Source: Sphaerosporella brunnea
Lineage: Eukaryota; Ascomycota; Pezizomycetes; Pezizales; Pyronemataceae
NCBI GenBank assembly: GCA_008704415.1
Contig: VXIS01000372.1
Coordinates: 1 to 43,354, forward strand
DNA length: 43,354 nucleotides
Direction: 5' to 3'
A model generated the notes under the pieces. The model was not told the origin of the DNA and searched no databases. It was given only the letters and a program-made list of their open reading frames with translations. A program made the translations under genes and the position numbers. Shown here in pieces: positions 33,207 to 43,354 of this stretch. The first letter of the stretch is position 1. Every line of letters starts with the position of its first letter.

Positions 33207-36039
33207 GGAGGTGTGGCTTTGAGGAGTGGCTTCTCGCTGCTATGGCGAGGAATATTTGCTGACTATATGTTGTGAGTCGAGAAACTGGGGGAAAAAAAAG
33301 ACCATGTCACGATGTACCTTTTGTAAAATTGTTTTGTGTTAGTCACACAATTGACCACTCGCCGCACTCCGCACCGTTCAAGTGATAGTCCCGCTCCCTT
33401 CAATTCCACATAACGTTGTGCCCCAATATGCCGACTGTCCACTTTCAGTGCCCCGACCAGGAGGTGATGTTTTTGATGCCACCATGCGAACCTGAGTATT
33501 TTCAGCGAGACGATGGGGATGGAATAGAGCAGACGATCGATCAGAAGAAAGCTGATGTTATTGACACCTAGTGCTTTCCTCCGGCGGGTGGCTTGTAGAC
33601 CGCGGTGATGTATTTGAGACTCGACAAATGATGAGAACTTGAAACTGAAAAACTAAGAACCAAAACCGTGAAATCCAACATAACGTATCCGAAGGTTTGC
33701 CCCTAGCCCAGACCGAGGGGTGATAGTTGGTGACCCGATCGCTCCGCCGGCGGGCGAAAGTCACGTTTGCCAACCCCGAGCCCCCGGGCCGAGCCTAAAC
33801 TCCTCCCAGCCCAGATCCTTCCATTCCATCAACCGCCTAAATCGTCCTGCTCCGTCAACCGTAAGGGGCCAGCTCCTCCGTCCACACTAGCCCGCAGTCA
33901 AGCTGCACCATTTATTGTTAGGTTACCTAGAACGTTCGGGCAGGTAAACCCTCCCCGCCTCACAACCCAGCACTCTGCCCTTACGTCGCTCCGCTCCACA
34001 AGCAGCTCCGGGCTGCAACAGGCCTGCCCGTCGCCATAGGGCTCTTACGCACTGCACCCGGCAGGAGCGAGACCTTGGCTTCATTGCCTGTGGCCGGTGA
34101 AACAATATACTATTCCCCACGGCCGGTCAGTGCACATTCCATCCCACATAGAAACCTTTGTCATGAAACTAACCCCTCTGGGCTGGCCTAGACATCGTCT
34201 AATGGCACCAAGAGCGCCAGATGAAGTCAGCGCCAACATATTCACGCTGCAAACGTCGACAGCATCGACGGTGGGTATCCGCAGTCCCCTCCGGAAATTG
34301 CCCCGGATCCGGAAGCAAAGCGCGTTAGGCGATGAATCGCTCTGTAAACCCAATCCGCAACGGTCTCTCACACACCCACAATGTTCGGACAGTATGGAAT
34401 CATAGCCCGCCAGAGCAGCAGGGAGCCGGCAAACCGGGGGTACGTGGGGTCTATCAAACCAAGAGGGGCTCCGAAGTGGGCTTGAGAGTCTGTGGTATCC
34501 CTTGGCATGCACAGACAAGGAACCATGGCGTTGGACACCCCGGGTGAGCCGGAAAACCGTGGGCTCACCGCATTGGGAGAAGCCATGAGAAGGCGGTGTT
34601 GGAACACGTAGAGCACCGGATATTGCTGCGAAAACCTGAGGCGACGTAACGTTGATTAGTGCAGGCGGTGAGATGACTACATCCCGAAGAGACCTGGATG
34701 CTACGTGGCTGAGTAAGAGACGCTGCCACCAGCGACGAAGCGCCGGGCGGCTGACAACCACCTTTCAATCGACCGGTCGCTCTGAGGGGGTAATGTCCAT
34801 AGCCATCGCGAGACTGGAAGATGCCGACGATCGATGCGTTTGCGCCGACCCCCACCCACTGACCCACTAGCGGAATCGCGTCAAGCACGGAGTCGCCACC
34901 GGGCCCGCGTTTTCGGCCCAAAAGGCTGCTGTGGCTTCTGTTTTCGCAACGGATGATCCGCGTCCGAATCTACAGGTTTTTGAGGACTGGTGTACGGCGT
35001 TGCTGTTGTCAATATATAGTGGACAATTACACGCGGTACAGGCGCGGCACTGGAAGAGTAGGAAAAAACGCAGCCGACGGCTGCAAATGTGCCGCCTCAC
35101 GGAAGAATGGGAGCAGCGTCGCCGGAGAAGGCAGAAGGACACCTTAATCACGCGATCCAGGCCCCGGAACGAGAATTTGGCTTTGCCATGGTCAGCAGGT
35201 TGGCGTCACTTGATGCCAGCACTCCAAGCGCAAGGGTTCGAGCATCCTCGTCACGCTGTCTGGTTCCAGCTATGTTGTCAGTGAATCAAAACCAGATGTC
35301 ATCACCTCGAGTGCTCATGTCTCACCTGCGACAATCAGCGTGGCGACATGTGAGTCCTGTTGGCTTCCTGGGTGACGAGATTGACTATTTTTCACATCGG
35401 CGTTTTGCGCAGATGTTGCTTTTGGCGGATCCATCGTCCGATGTTGGAGAATATTGAAACTCAGTCCGCTCTAGCTATGGGGGTTACGCGCCAGGTGGAA
35501 GCAACGAGAAGGACTAACCCAGTTTGTATTGTCTATATTTCCATTCCAGACCTACCCCATCTACTCTACTGTGATACACCCGCATTTTGATGAAGCAGGC
35601 GGGAGTGATTTCATAAGCGCAAACTGAAACATATGCAAACGCCACTAGCCAGAAGCCGCCTTTTCCAAAGACTGGTATTTCACGATCAGGAGATTAACGG
35701 CGTGCATTTGGGGCCCACGGGGTTTGTTGGAGAAGTTTCAATGTATTTCCTCCAGTCCGGATGGGTGAGGATGGAGGTGTTCCATCACGCGATGTGAGTT
35801 TTTGCCCGGCATCATAAAGCCAACGTCCCCACAACACGCCACCCAGAGGTCAAATCAAACTCCCTTTCCCCAATCGAGATCTGGTATACTTTAATTCAAC
35901 GTCAAAAGTAGGTGCGACCTGTATTACAAGACAGGGAGGTGCGCAAGACATGCAAGGTCAGAGAGACCTGGAATGGCGTTTGCTGGTGATCAGGAAGTAA
36001 CAGAGGTCGTGTGGTGGGCAATTTCATCATGGCATTAAT
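33207..36039. other. Region without a recognised gene
   Basis: Open frames include 34097-34405 and a minus-strand frame over 34081-34761, neither like a known protein. A frame open at 34871-35284 reads protein-like (FATDDPRPNLQVFEDWCTAL ... MCRLTEEWEQRRRRRQ) but lacks an ATG and splice support. It could be the remnant of an older element or gene. Confidence 0.3.
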
Positions 36040-37012
36040 CTATTTGCCAGCTGCCTCGGACCGCGCCCGCTTCCTCCCGGTGGGATTACGAGGTTGCTGA
36101 CACTTCCTGATGACTGAGTAGACCTGGTATGATTTCACCATGATGGTGGTGAGATTTTGTGGTCCAGTACTCATCTTCGGCCATTGAAATGTTATAACCC
36201 ACGTGATGATAGGTGCGGCATTCGTCACTCTATCCAGTATCTTATCTGGCCCTGGGCTGTACCATAACCTGTGAGGACGGCAACTCGCATTTGTTTAAAT
36301 CATCGAGAGTTAGCAATGCACCGTCGGGTTTGATAACGTGGCTCGCGCAAACAAGCACAATTGCGTTGTGATTGAAAAAGTGGGCATCACCTGTCGGATG
36401 CAGCTGACATACTGTTATCACCACAGACCTACTGTCCATGTCGCCAGCAGTATTGAAAACTGACAAACGTGACCACCTGCAATCAAAGTTGCGGTATCTG
36501 ATGAACCTGACCATACAACCAGTGGAAAGTTGTCGGTTAGAGTGTTGAAACCTGGCAAAACTGGATCTGACTCCAAATATACACTGCAACGTGCACCCCC
36601 GTCGGAGCGAGTGATGTTCATAATAGAATGCAACCGCTGACTACCGCCACTGTCAGTCTGTCAGCTCGACAAACCTCACATCGGGACTTATCAACCTGAA
36701 CCGAGAAACTCCGAACAACGGCAAGCAGTTGTGGAGGCTTCCACCAAAAGCACGATCTGTAAAAACATGGTATCGTCGACCTGACCAACAATAGTCGCAT
36801 CGTTGTCCATGCCAGTGGGTGCTGGGACTCCAGGCCTGGCTTGGAGAACTGGAAATGGCGGTGGTGGCTGGGGTGGTAGGTACTGGTGATAATAGTTGAA
36901 TGTGAGGAGTCATTGGGGGTGAGTTTTCGCTGTTGGCGACAGTATAAGTTAGATTCCTAAAATAGATGAGGGAGGGTAGACCGCGGAATCGCAGTCGGTC
37001 ACTAGGTGGCAT
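36040..37012 (-). other. Possible decayed multi-exon gene on the minus strand
   Basis: Several minus-strand frames look protein-like: FNYYHQYLPPQPPPPFPVLQ followed by MDNDATIVGQVDDTMFLQIV, then DPVLPGFNTLTDNFPLVVWS, and at the end a basic tail RKRARSEAAGK before a stop at 36040-36042. I could not find a splice model that joins them cleanly, and I recognise no domain. Confidence 0.25.
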
Positions 37013-37408
37013 CTTGGTAATGATGTGAAGACCGGTCGGATGGAATCAAATACCATCTGAAATGGGTGGCATTGATACATTGAGTCGTTAGTGACAGGCC
37101 ATTCACCAAAAGCACTCACCAATGACATATTTGCTTATAGATACCTAAGAAGTAAGGCTCCGACCTACGAAAACCCGCCTGTGAGGGGTCATCTACCATC
37201 CCACGGTCAGCAACAGTACGGTGACAAGTATCTGATGGACAGGCACTTTCTTCTGGTCACATGCTGTATATGTTAGATCCTTCGTCCACTGACTCGTGCT
37301 GCGGGATAGGTGGCCGGTTTGATTGTCATCGCCGCGCAATGGTTATTAGAAACGTTGCTGAATAAAAACGCACCCGGGGAAATCGTGCACGTCCACAGCA
37401 GCGTGGAG
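37013..37408. other. Gene-free stretch
   Basis: No supported feature. It ends with the target-site copy GCGTGGAG (37401-37408) of the next element. Confidence 0.4.
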
Positions 37409-37863
37409 CAGTGTTCTCAACAGCCAGCCCGCCCGGCCGGCTGCGTTGGGCGGATGTGGGCTGATCAAACAGCCCGGCTGGCTGTTTGGGCTGATCAAAA
37501 AGCCCGCCCGGCTGTTTGGGCTGCAGCCCACAATGACGAGAAATACCACCACCGTGATGTAAACTACTGCTATGAAATGAAAAGTACGTAAAGATGTTCG
37601 CCGTGTAAAATGATGACTAGGAGGAGATCACTAGATAGGAGTTTAGTATAACATCACAGATCCTGATAAGTCTATCGGCGCCGATTGAACCCCGCCACTT
37701 GCAGTGGCCGGTCTTCACCGCAGATCACTCAAAGCTCTGGCAGCCGGGCTGGCCCGAGAGCAGGCTGGGCCGTTTGGGCTGATGCAAAAAGCCCGCCGGG
37801 CTGGCTGCTTAAAGCAGCCGGCCCAGCCCGCCCGGCTGTTTGGGCTGGCTACTGAGAACACTG
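37409..37863. mobile_element. hAT-like non-autonomous element, exact 8-bp target duplication
   Basis: The left end is CAGTGTTCTCAACAGCCAGC and the right end, on the minus strand, CAGTGTTCTCAGTAGCCAGC. The flanks are both GCGTGGAG (37401-37408, 37864-37871). CAGTG ends and 8-bp duplications are the mark of the hAT superfamily. Length is 455 bp. Both ends are packed with AGCCCGCCCGGCTGTTTGGG-type words in both orientations; the middle is AT-richer and non-coding. The perfect target duplication suggests a fairly recent insertion. Confidence 0.9.
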
Positions 37864-38106
37864 GCGTGGAGTACGTAGTTATGGATCATGCAAAGCGCGT
37901 AGGAATATCGTGTAATGATCCCTTGTAGGATACTTATATCAGTGAAAAGTGCGGTGTTGTACGAATACACTACTTGAACATTGTTGATTGTTTTGATGAT
38001 ACGACTACCGGGATGTTTGCTTCTCTTTTAACCTATTAGTCAGTCTCTGGTACGCAACCTGCTTCCGGCACTCAAGATGAAGCTTCCTTCTTCGGTGACC
38101 GAGATG

Positions 38107-38681
38107 CAGTGTTGCACACGAGCCGAGAATTCTCGCCGAGGGTCTCGGTCTCGTGAGAATCGTGCCGTCTCGAACTGTCTCGCCGGTCTCTTGGCAGTCT
38201 CGACGGTTCTCGTTCGGTCTCGTCATTGTCGCGAGTGCTGGGTTGTCTCGCCAGCGTTCAGGCTGCTAGGGTGCAGCTGTTGTTTGGGGAGGCATAGCTC
38301 GGGTCGTGAAGGGTCTGCAGGGCGCGGGATTCTAGGGTTTGATTCGGTCGTTGCATGGTGATTCGGTGGAGGACGACGGGTGAAATGTTCCATGTCGAGC
38401 GGCTGGTACACAAATGGCTATTGTACGAGGATAGTGTCTGCAATTGCATCGTTGTTATGTTCCTCACCCACCTTGGTGCACCAGAGCGCATGACCCGTCC
38501 GCCCAGTTTACGATGCAGACTGGAGGCTCTCCCGCAACGGAGACATTCACGCCGGGTCTCGCCTGGTCTCGCGACGCCGCTGTCATTCTCGGTCAGTCTC
38601 GCCATTGTCGAGCGGTCTCGACGGTTCTCGACGTCTCTCGATCATTCTCAGCCTCGTCTCGCGGTCTCGTGTGCATCACTG
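38107..38681. mobile_element. hAT-like non-autonomous element with TCTCG arrays, exact 8-bp target duplication
   Basis: The left end is CAGTGTTGCACACGAG and the right end, on the minus strand, CAGTGATGCACACGAG. The flanks are both CCGAGATG (38099-38106, 38682-38689). Length is 575 bp. About nine TCTCG words lie in the first 150 bp and about nine in the last 150 bp, on the same strand at both ends. The central 280 bp lack the word and encode nothing recognisable. Subterminal repeats of this kind bind transposase in known hAT elements such as Ac; here that role is inference. Confidence 0.92.
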
Positions 38682-38689
38682 CCGAGATG

Positions 38690-39294
38690 CTCTGACCCGG
38701 TGCAGGCAATTCGATCCCCAGCACCTGGAACCAAGCAACGTGGGTAGTATAATACTTACGGCACTGCTTTGTGCGCCCGTCGGCTGGTGACAATACTCTG
38801 CTGTCCGCAGTACGTTTGGTAGCAGCCCGAGGCGAGTCATCTGCATGACATTGCACACCCAGGCTTATTATGCCACCGGATGAATATCTTATGAAAAAGC
38901 GGCTGAGGGCAATTGCCCTTAGGTAGTTCCTACTCCAGTACGTGGGTGTGTACCCTTAGGCGGGGGAGTGCAGAGCTTATACATACTGGACTGGTGCGGA
39001 CGCATGATGTACTGCCAAGTTCCAGCGGATTAAATGTCCATCGACCGGGGGCAACATTCAACTATTGTGTTAGCTCGCTTCCGCGTTTGGAGGTTGCCCG
39101 AGTGTCGAAGCAGCATTTGCTAAAGTGAGTGGCCGATGTCTGGCATCATGCCACAAGGGCTTGTCACAACCCTATTATGGAAACCCTTATTCGTGCGGTG
39201 CTGCAATCGAATGAACACCAACACCTCGCCTTCTTTTACCACCTCAACCCCCCCATCCCTCTTTTCACTTACCATTGCCAAGCCACAGCACGCA
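38690..39294. other. Gene-free stretch
   Basis: No supported gene or repeat. The bases before 39295 are CT-rich and could be a 5' leader of the tentative gene there. Confidence 0.35.
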
Positions 39295-39774
39295 ATGCCG
39301 CCGCCCGCAGACGACTTAACCATCCCGCACCCGCTCCGAGACGAGCGACCCGCGGAGGTATCTCTTTCGGAGGGTCTTCATCAAACATAACCAACCACAT
39401 CTGTGATAGGAATGGATTCAAAATCAACCTATACTTGAATTTCCTTTTGGTGGATGTAATTTGGTGTTCTCCGTATGGGCTTGCAAGCTTGGCGTCGATT
39501 CGCGATATCATGATCCTCCATTGTGCGAACAACCCGATGTTCCCGCCATGTCATCTCGACTCATTGGAGATTGTCATCTCTAAGGGAGGGCGCGTTTGCG
39601 CAAAAGTCCACTTTGGCGCGCCCGATACGGCGGTTGACTGGGAACGGGTCAATCGCGTGTTGGATCTGAGAGTTACGACGCTGCTGGAGGCCAATTTGGT
39701 TGGTGAGATGTTAATCCTCACCCAGCTTATTCACCACACACTCACTAGGCTTCGCAGTAATGAAAACGGAATAG
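39295..39774 (+). CDS. Tentative small multi-exon gene, hypothetical
   Basis: Proposed exons are 39295-39357, 39410-39472, 39585-39702 and 39749-39774. Exon 1 reads MPPPADDLTIPHPLRDE and exon 2 EWIQNQPILEFPFGGCNLVFS minus its last residue or so. Exon 3 reads VCAKVHFGAPDTAVDWERV and on to LEANLV; the last exon ends GFAVMKTE before TAG. Introns 1 and 3 have good sites (GTATCT...ATAG; GTGAGA...CTAG) and fungal length. Intron 2 (GTATGG to CTAAG, 112 nt) is weak. An unspliced frame of 260 codons also covers the region. I recognise no domain. Confidence 0.3.
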
Positions 39775-41601
39775 TCAAACCCATCACGACGGGTGACTGT
39801 CGACACAGGTGGTTAACTTCATGCCCAACATTGCATCTTGGTGGGCTCATATACTCGGAGGGGTTAGCGGCTCTCAGAGTGGTGCAATCAACGTTTCATT
39901 CTCATTTGTAGAGACGCGTTCTTTTAATCATCATTAATATCGAAGTAGCTGTTACGCATGTTGCAGTGAGAGGGAAGGACAAACTCCACCGCCGCTCCAA
40001 GTTGGACAGGGTGAATTCCAACGTTCAGTCTTCGCCGACCCCTTTCGCACTTTACTGTCTGTGTCAACAAATTTTGCAGTCTGCCTGGGCGTCGTGATCC
40101 ATCCCTTGTGTAAAGCAGCATATTCACCGTCCGTGTATCTATTTATCCCCAACGCCATCACGTTCTGGATGCGGGAGCTGAATACCGAAACTTTCTTCTG
40201 CATCGATGTTAGGCTCTCTAAAGACTTGTCGATGCGGCGTGCATCAATTGCTTTGCTTTGAAAATAGCAAGACTTTACCGTCAAGGACGATCGACGCTTG
40301 TCCTTGTCTATCATATCGTGGTCGTGGTCGCAGTGTACAACTCCCCATCTCGATGTCGCTATGTAAGGATGTGGCAACGATATATAGGGGGGACGTCCGG
40401 TGGAAACGTGCACGCTCATATTCGTTGGACCGCCCCCCACATCCCCACGTAGGTTGGCTTCCACCCTTGACGACTGTAGCTGTACCAACGGCTTCCCGGA
40501 TGATTTTATACTTTCCTTATCCAAAGATGTTGCCTGTCCGAGGTATTTTTGGTTGATTCATCACGGCGTTTTCGACGCGACATGGTCGGCAGGAACACTA
40601 TTTGAGGTTTTGGTTTGTTCGCCGTTTGCCAAGTAACCATCGTGGAGCTCTGATCAGCGGCAGGATCACGTTCGTACACCCCACGAAAGCGCGAATATTG
40701 TCATTACCAGCAGGCGGGACCTCCCTTGTCGAGGTGGTCAGTGCTATCTCCAACGTCCGCGGGCTGATCACCATTGGAGTCGGGCATTAGGGCCAGAAAA
40801 TGAAGCATGGAAACGGCGGTCTTTTCACACCGGATTGTACTCATCGTGCTCTGCTGGTACTCGCTGATGTTCGAGGCGGTGGAGTGATATTACCCCTCGA
40901 TTCTGAATACTGTTCACTGCTGGCACCTGTGTCAGCGGATTCTTCAACCACACCGTGTAACTGGCTACTCTACCCACTTTGATCGTCGTGGCCTTTCCAT
41001 GAGACCTTTTCGTGCTCAACACCAGCTGGTTTGTAGCCCGTTCTTTCAGGATATTATCCTGCCTGTAGAGCTTTAAAAGATATGGCTCGAAACCTAGTGC
41101 AACGGATAAATTGTGCATGGAAGCGAATACATTACCCTACCCAGCACATCCCCTCTTCCGCCTCTCCTTATCCCTATGATTGCTCTCCATATCCACGCAC
41201 AAGGGGCAATTAGCGTTCCATGCAGCCATAAGTCGCGTTCCACCACCTGGTCGAATTGTTGACCAACACTCGGATGCTTCTTGTTGACGTGCTCTTTGAC
41301 AAGACCACAGGGTCCCGCCTTCAACATCATCATGGTTCGACACCCGCATGTGATCGAAAAATCCATAATTACAGTGGAATTTGGAATTCAGCAACTGGAA
41401 GTACGTTCTTTACCAAGGCAATGGAGGTATGAAGAGTGGGATCATAGGCTGGTATTTTAGGCGGGCGAACCGTCGACGAAACGCGCAGCAGCGACAGTCT
41501 TCCCAAGAGGAAAGCTTGAGCACTTGTCCACAGGTACGTATCGTATCAACGCGGAAATACGCCGGTCAGCAGTATAAGGCGAGGGACAAAAAAGCGACCA
41601 A
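39775..41601. other. Region without a recognised gene
   Basis: A minus-strand frame at 39952-40524 (190 codons, no ATG start) and minus-strand frames at 40825-41394 look partly protein-like (KLYRQDNILKERATNQLVL; KAGPCGLVKEHVNKKHPSVG, with a Cys/His spacing faintly like a zinc finger). I see no consistent gene model. Confidence 0.3.
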
Positions 41602-41603
41602 TA

Positions 41604-42179
41604 GTCGTGTTCACAGTAGGGGTCGTTCCAGAGTTCGTTCCGCGACCCAGAAAAAGAGGTGTTTCTCGCGACCCACTCTGAACACACCGTTCCGCCAGCC
41701 GTTCCACCACCCGTTCCACCACCCGTTCCTCCAAACATAGAGCTCCCCTGTTCGTGACTGTCATTTCTGAACTTGGTTAAACACCGTGAACGCTCATCAT
41801 GGCCCTAATGAAAAAACTTTCACCAGCCACCCAGCGAGCCATCCTCAGTGCAGTCTAGAGATGCAGGCTGCAAACTCGCGGGGATCGTGGACATGCAGGC
41901 GGCGACGGCGGCATGGAGGATGACGTGCGGCAGGCTGTAGGCTCGGTCAGGAGAGGGCACAGAGTGTCATGGAAAGAGGAGACGTCTGATGGGTGGAATG
42001 GAAGAATTTTTTTGTCGTTTCTGTTGCTCTCTGGAACGCTCTCTGGAACGCTTTTTGGAACGTAGTACCGCCTTTTTTGACGTTCCAACGACGGGCGTTC
42101 CAGAGAGCGTTCCGTGTCCCGGAACGAACGCTGCAATGACCTACGGAGCGCCCTTTGAGACGCCTACTGTGAACACGCC
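41604..42179. mobile_element. TA-flanked element with GTTCC/GGAAC word arrays
   Basis: The ends are inverted: GTCGTGTTCACAGTAGG at the left and GGCGTGTTCACAGTAGG on the minus strand at the right. TA lies on both sides (41602-41603, 42180-42181). Near the left end CGTTCC recurs (about 41635-41730), and near the right end GGAACG recurs (about 42033-42125). Length is 576 bp, non-coding. Confidence 0.65.
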
Positions 42180-42184
42180 TAATT

Positions 42185-42320
42185 CAGCAATGGACGCGAG
42201 CCGAGCTGGAACGAGCCAAAAGCTTGAGCCCTGAGCGCGAGCCGGCGCGAGTCAACAGATTTTCGGGCTTGAGCAGGCCCTAACAAAAACGGTTCAGGCT
42301 CGAGCGTAGCTCGAGTTTTA
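42185..42320 (+). repeat. Diverged hAT-like end with GAGCC words
   Basis: CAGCAATGGACGCGAGCCGAG matches the 38107 end at about 16 of 21 positions and is followed by about 130 bp of GAGCC/GGCTCGAG words. It directly abuts the TA-flanked element. No partner end was seen. Confidence 0.4.
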
Positions 42321-42544
42321 GCTTGGAATTTACGTCGCTCTGTGCACGTACTAAGAGCCCACGGAAGATGCAGTGGTGGTGTGTCAACAGGGAGAGACAG
42401 ATCAATAAGTGTCGATTACACATGAGTGATAGCCCTGGATCACCAATTACAACTCCTATCTCAGCCCGGCCTACCGGCTCCCGTACTTTGCAACACACCA
42501 TTACACGCTGAAGAGCCTAAACACAGGGACCATACACACGGCCC

Positions 42545-43073
42545 ATTCAAGCAGCCCTTCCCTCGAGGAAGCAAGACTCATGGACCGAATGTTTTCTGTT
42601 CTACATATTGTCCTTGATCTCGACCCTCTCAATGACTTCCAGATTCAGGCAACGCCATGACGCGCCTGCTACAGGGTCTTCTGCAGGGTCTTCCAAGCGG
42701 AACGAGATCGACGGTCACACCCTCGGTGCAGGTCTCAACCGAAGCCCTCTTTCGGTCGTCGTTGACGCCAACCAATCACGATTCAGATGGGTGCAAGAAA
42801 TGAGAGACCATACATTTAGTCCGCAGGCGAGCTTAAGAAACAGGGACCCTGTTTCCCTTGCAAACAGTTATTCCCTCAGAGACGAAACACCCACGGACCG
42901 AACATTCTGGCCATCAAACCCTCCACCAACACTGGCCCAACTTCCGGTGGTTGTCCCTGAACCCAGCTCCGCGGCCGCTTTGCAAAAGCTGTGACGAAAA
43001 GGGATCCCATCAACACTCTTTTCCCCGTGCAAACAGTTGTTTCCTGTGAAGGAACATAACCCACGAACCGAAA
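42545..43073 (+). repeat. Three diverged copies of a 55-bp motif
   Basis: Copies at about 42550-42600, 42850-42903 and 43017-43073 share CAAACAGTTRTTYCCT, a variable part, and CCACGGACCGAA-like words. The spacing is irregular. The middle copy lies in the open frame below. Confidence 0.5.
42632..42994 (+). CDS. Low-confidence open frame, hypothetical
   Basis: A 120-codon frame from ATG (MTSRFRQRHDAPATGSS...) ending SSAAALQKL. No domain is recognised, and a repeated motif lies inside it. It may be chance. Confidence 0.2.
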   Translation: MTSRFRQRHDAPATGSSAGSSKRNEIDGHTLGAGLNRSPLSVVVDANQSRFRWVQEMRDHTFSPQASLRNRDPVSLANSYSLRDETPTDRTFWPSNPPPTLAQLPVVVPEPSSAAALQKL

Positions 43074-43354
43074 TAATTATCCTCTCAACTTCATTTTCTC
43101 GTATGCGCAAGCGAGAGTCGACACGACCTGGAACTTGTGGACTGACTGTCGTGTATTTGTACGCAAGTTTTGCGAGACCCGGTGCCTCTCGCTGATTGAG
43201 ATTGTGCTGCGCAAAACCAGTATCAGTTGAGTCTCCTTGTAACCTTTTCGTGAGCTTATAAGATCCACTATTTCATAGATGCAAATAAACTCAGAATCTT
43301 ATGTGTATCAGACTTGATAAATACCAAGAGGATACTCGAAAACAGGTCACTGAT
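43074..43354. other. End of window, nothing recognised
   Basis: No gene or repeat boundary is visible in the last 280 bases. Confidence 0.4.

Noticed and set aside
34081..34761. 226-codon minus-strand frame
   Set aside because: Unlike any family I know, overlaps frames on the other strand, no intron or promoter support.
38107..38681. CRISPR array
   Set aside because: The repeated unit is only 5-6 bp with irregular spacing, and the sequence is eukaryotic; the transposon ends and duplication explain it.
39952..40524. 190-codon minus-strand frame
   Set aside because: No ATG near its start and no recognisable motif; overlapping frames on the + strand.
42925..42931. AACACTG as a hAT right end
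   Set aside because: No subterminal array and no left partner.

Overview
The window looks like nuclear DNA of a filamentous ascomycete (Pezizomycotina). Genes carry short introns (46-66 nt) with fungal branch sites (CTRAC-like). The protein families (ABCD peroxisomal transporter, DUF2470 membrane protein, class III old yellow enzyme, HOL1-like MFS, SesB-like/NACHT receptor) are typical of that group. I cannot place the genus.

Left part (about 1.9-16.1 kb) is a gene-bearing, GC-rich block, all on the + strand. It holds a peroxisomal ABC half-transporter (1944-4288), a DUF2470 membrane protein (8651-9392), a small pseudo-receiver protein that lacks the phospho-acceptor Asp (9521-10167), an MFS transporter (11031-12755) and a YqjM-type old yellow enzyme (14713-16134). 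The gap at 4.3-8.6 kb holds repeats and a Tc1/mariner-like relic with 82-bp terminal inverted repeats and a decayed DDE transposase (6602-7433).

Right part (about 16.1-43.3 kb) is accessory, lower in GC and full of small non-autonomous DNA transposons. Two genes stand out: an orphan single-ORF gene (16340-17152) and a clean two-exon orphan with a TATA box (29154-29979). At 21.5-24.05 kb lies a broken NLR-type gene (SesB-like hydrolase, then NACHT P-loop), followed by a trypsin-like fragment. The hydrolase has Asn at the nucleophile position, there are frameshifts, and a 142-bp MITE sits between its two halves.

The most interesting content is the mobile DNA. I find two hAT-like elements with exact 8-bp target-site duplications (37409-37863, 38107-38681), a third candidate (30048-31194), and several isolated ends of the same kind. 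Each is packed near its ends with many copies of one short word (TCTCG; AGCCCGCC/GGGCT; GAGCC), and the word differs between elements. Six TA-flanked (Tc1/mariner-type) elements are also present, two of them 142-bp sister copies that differ at two bases. No full-length hAT or mariner transposase is visible, so these elements would have to be moved by enzymes encoded elsewhere. All family calls are by eye from motifs; no search was run.
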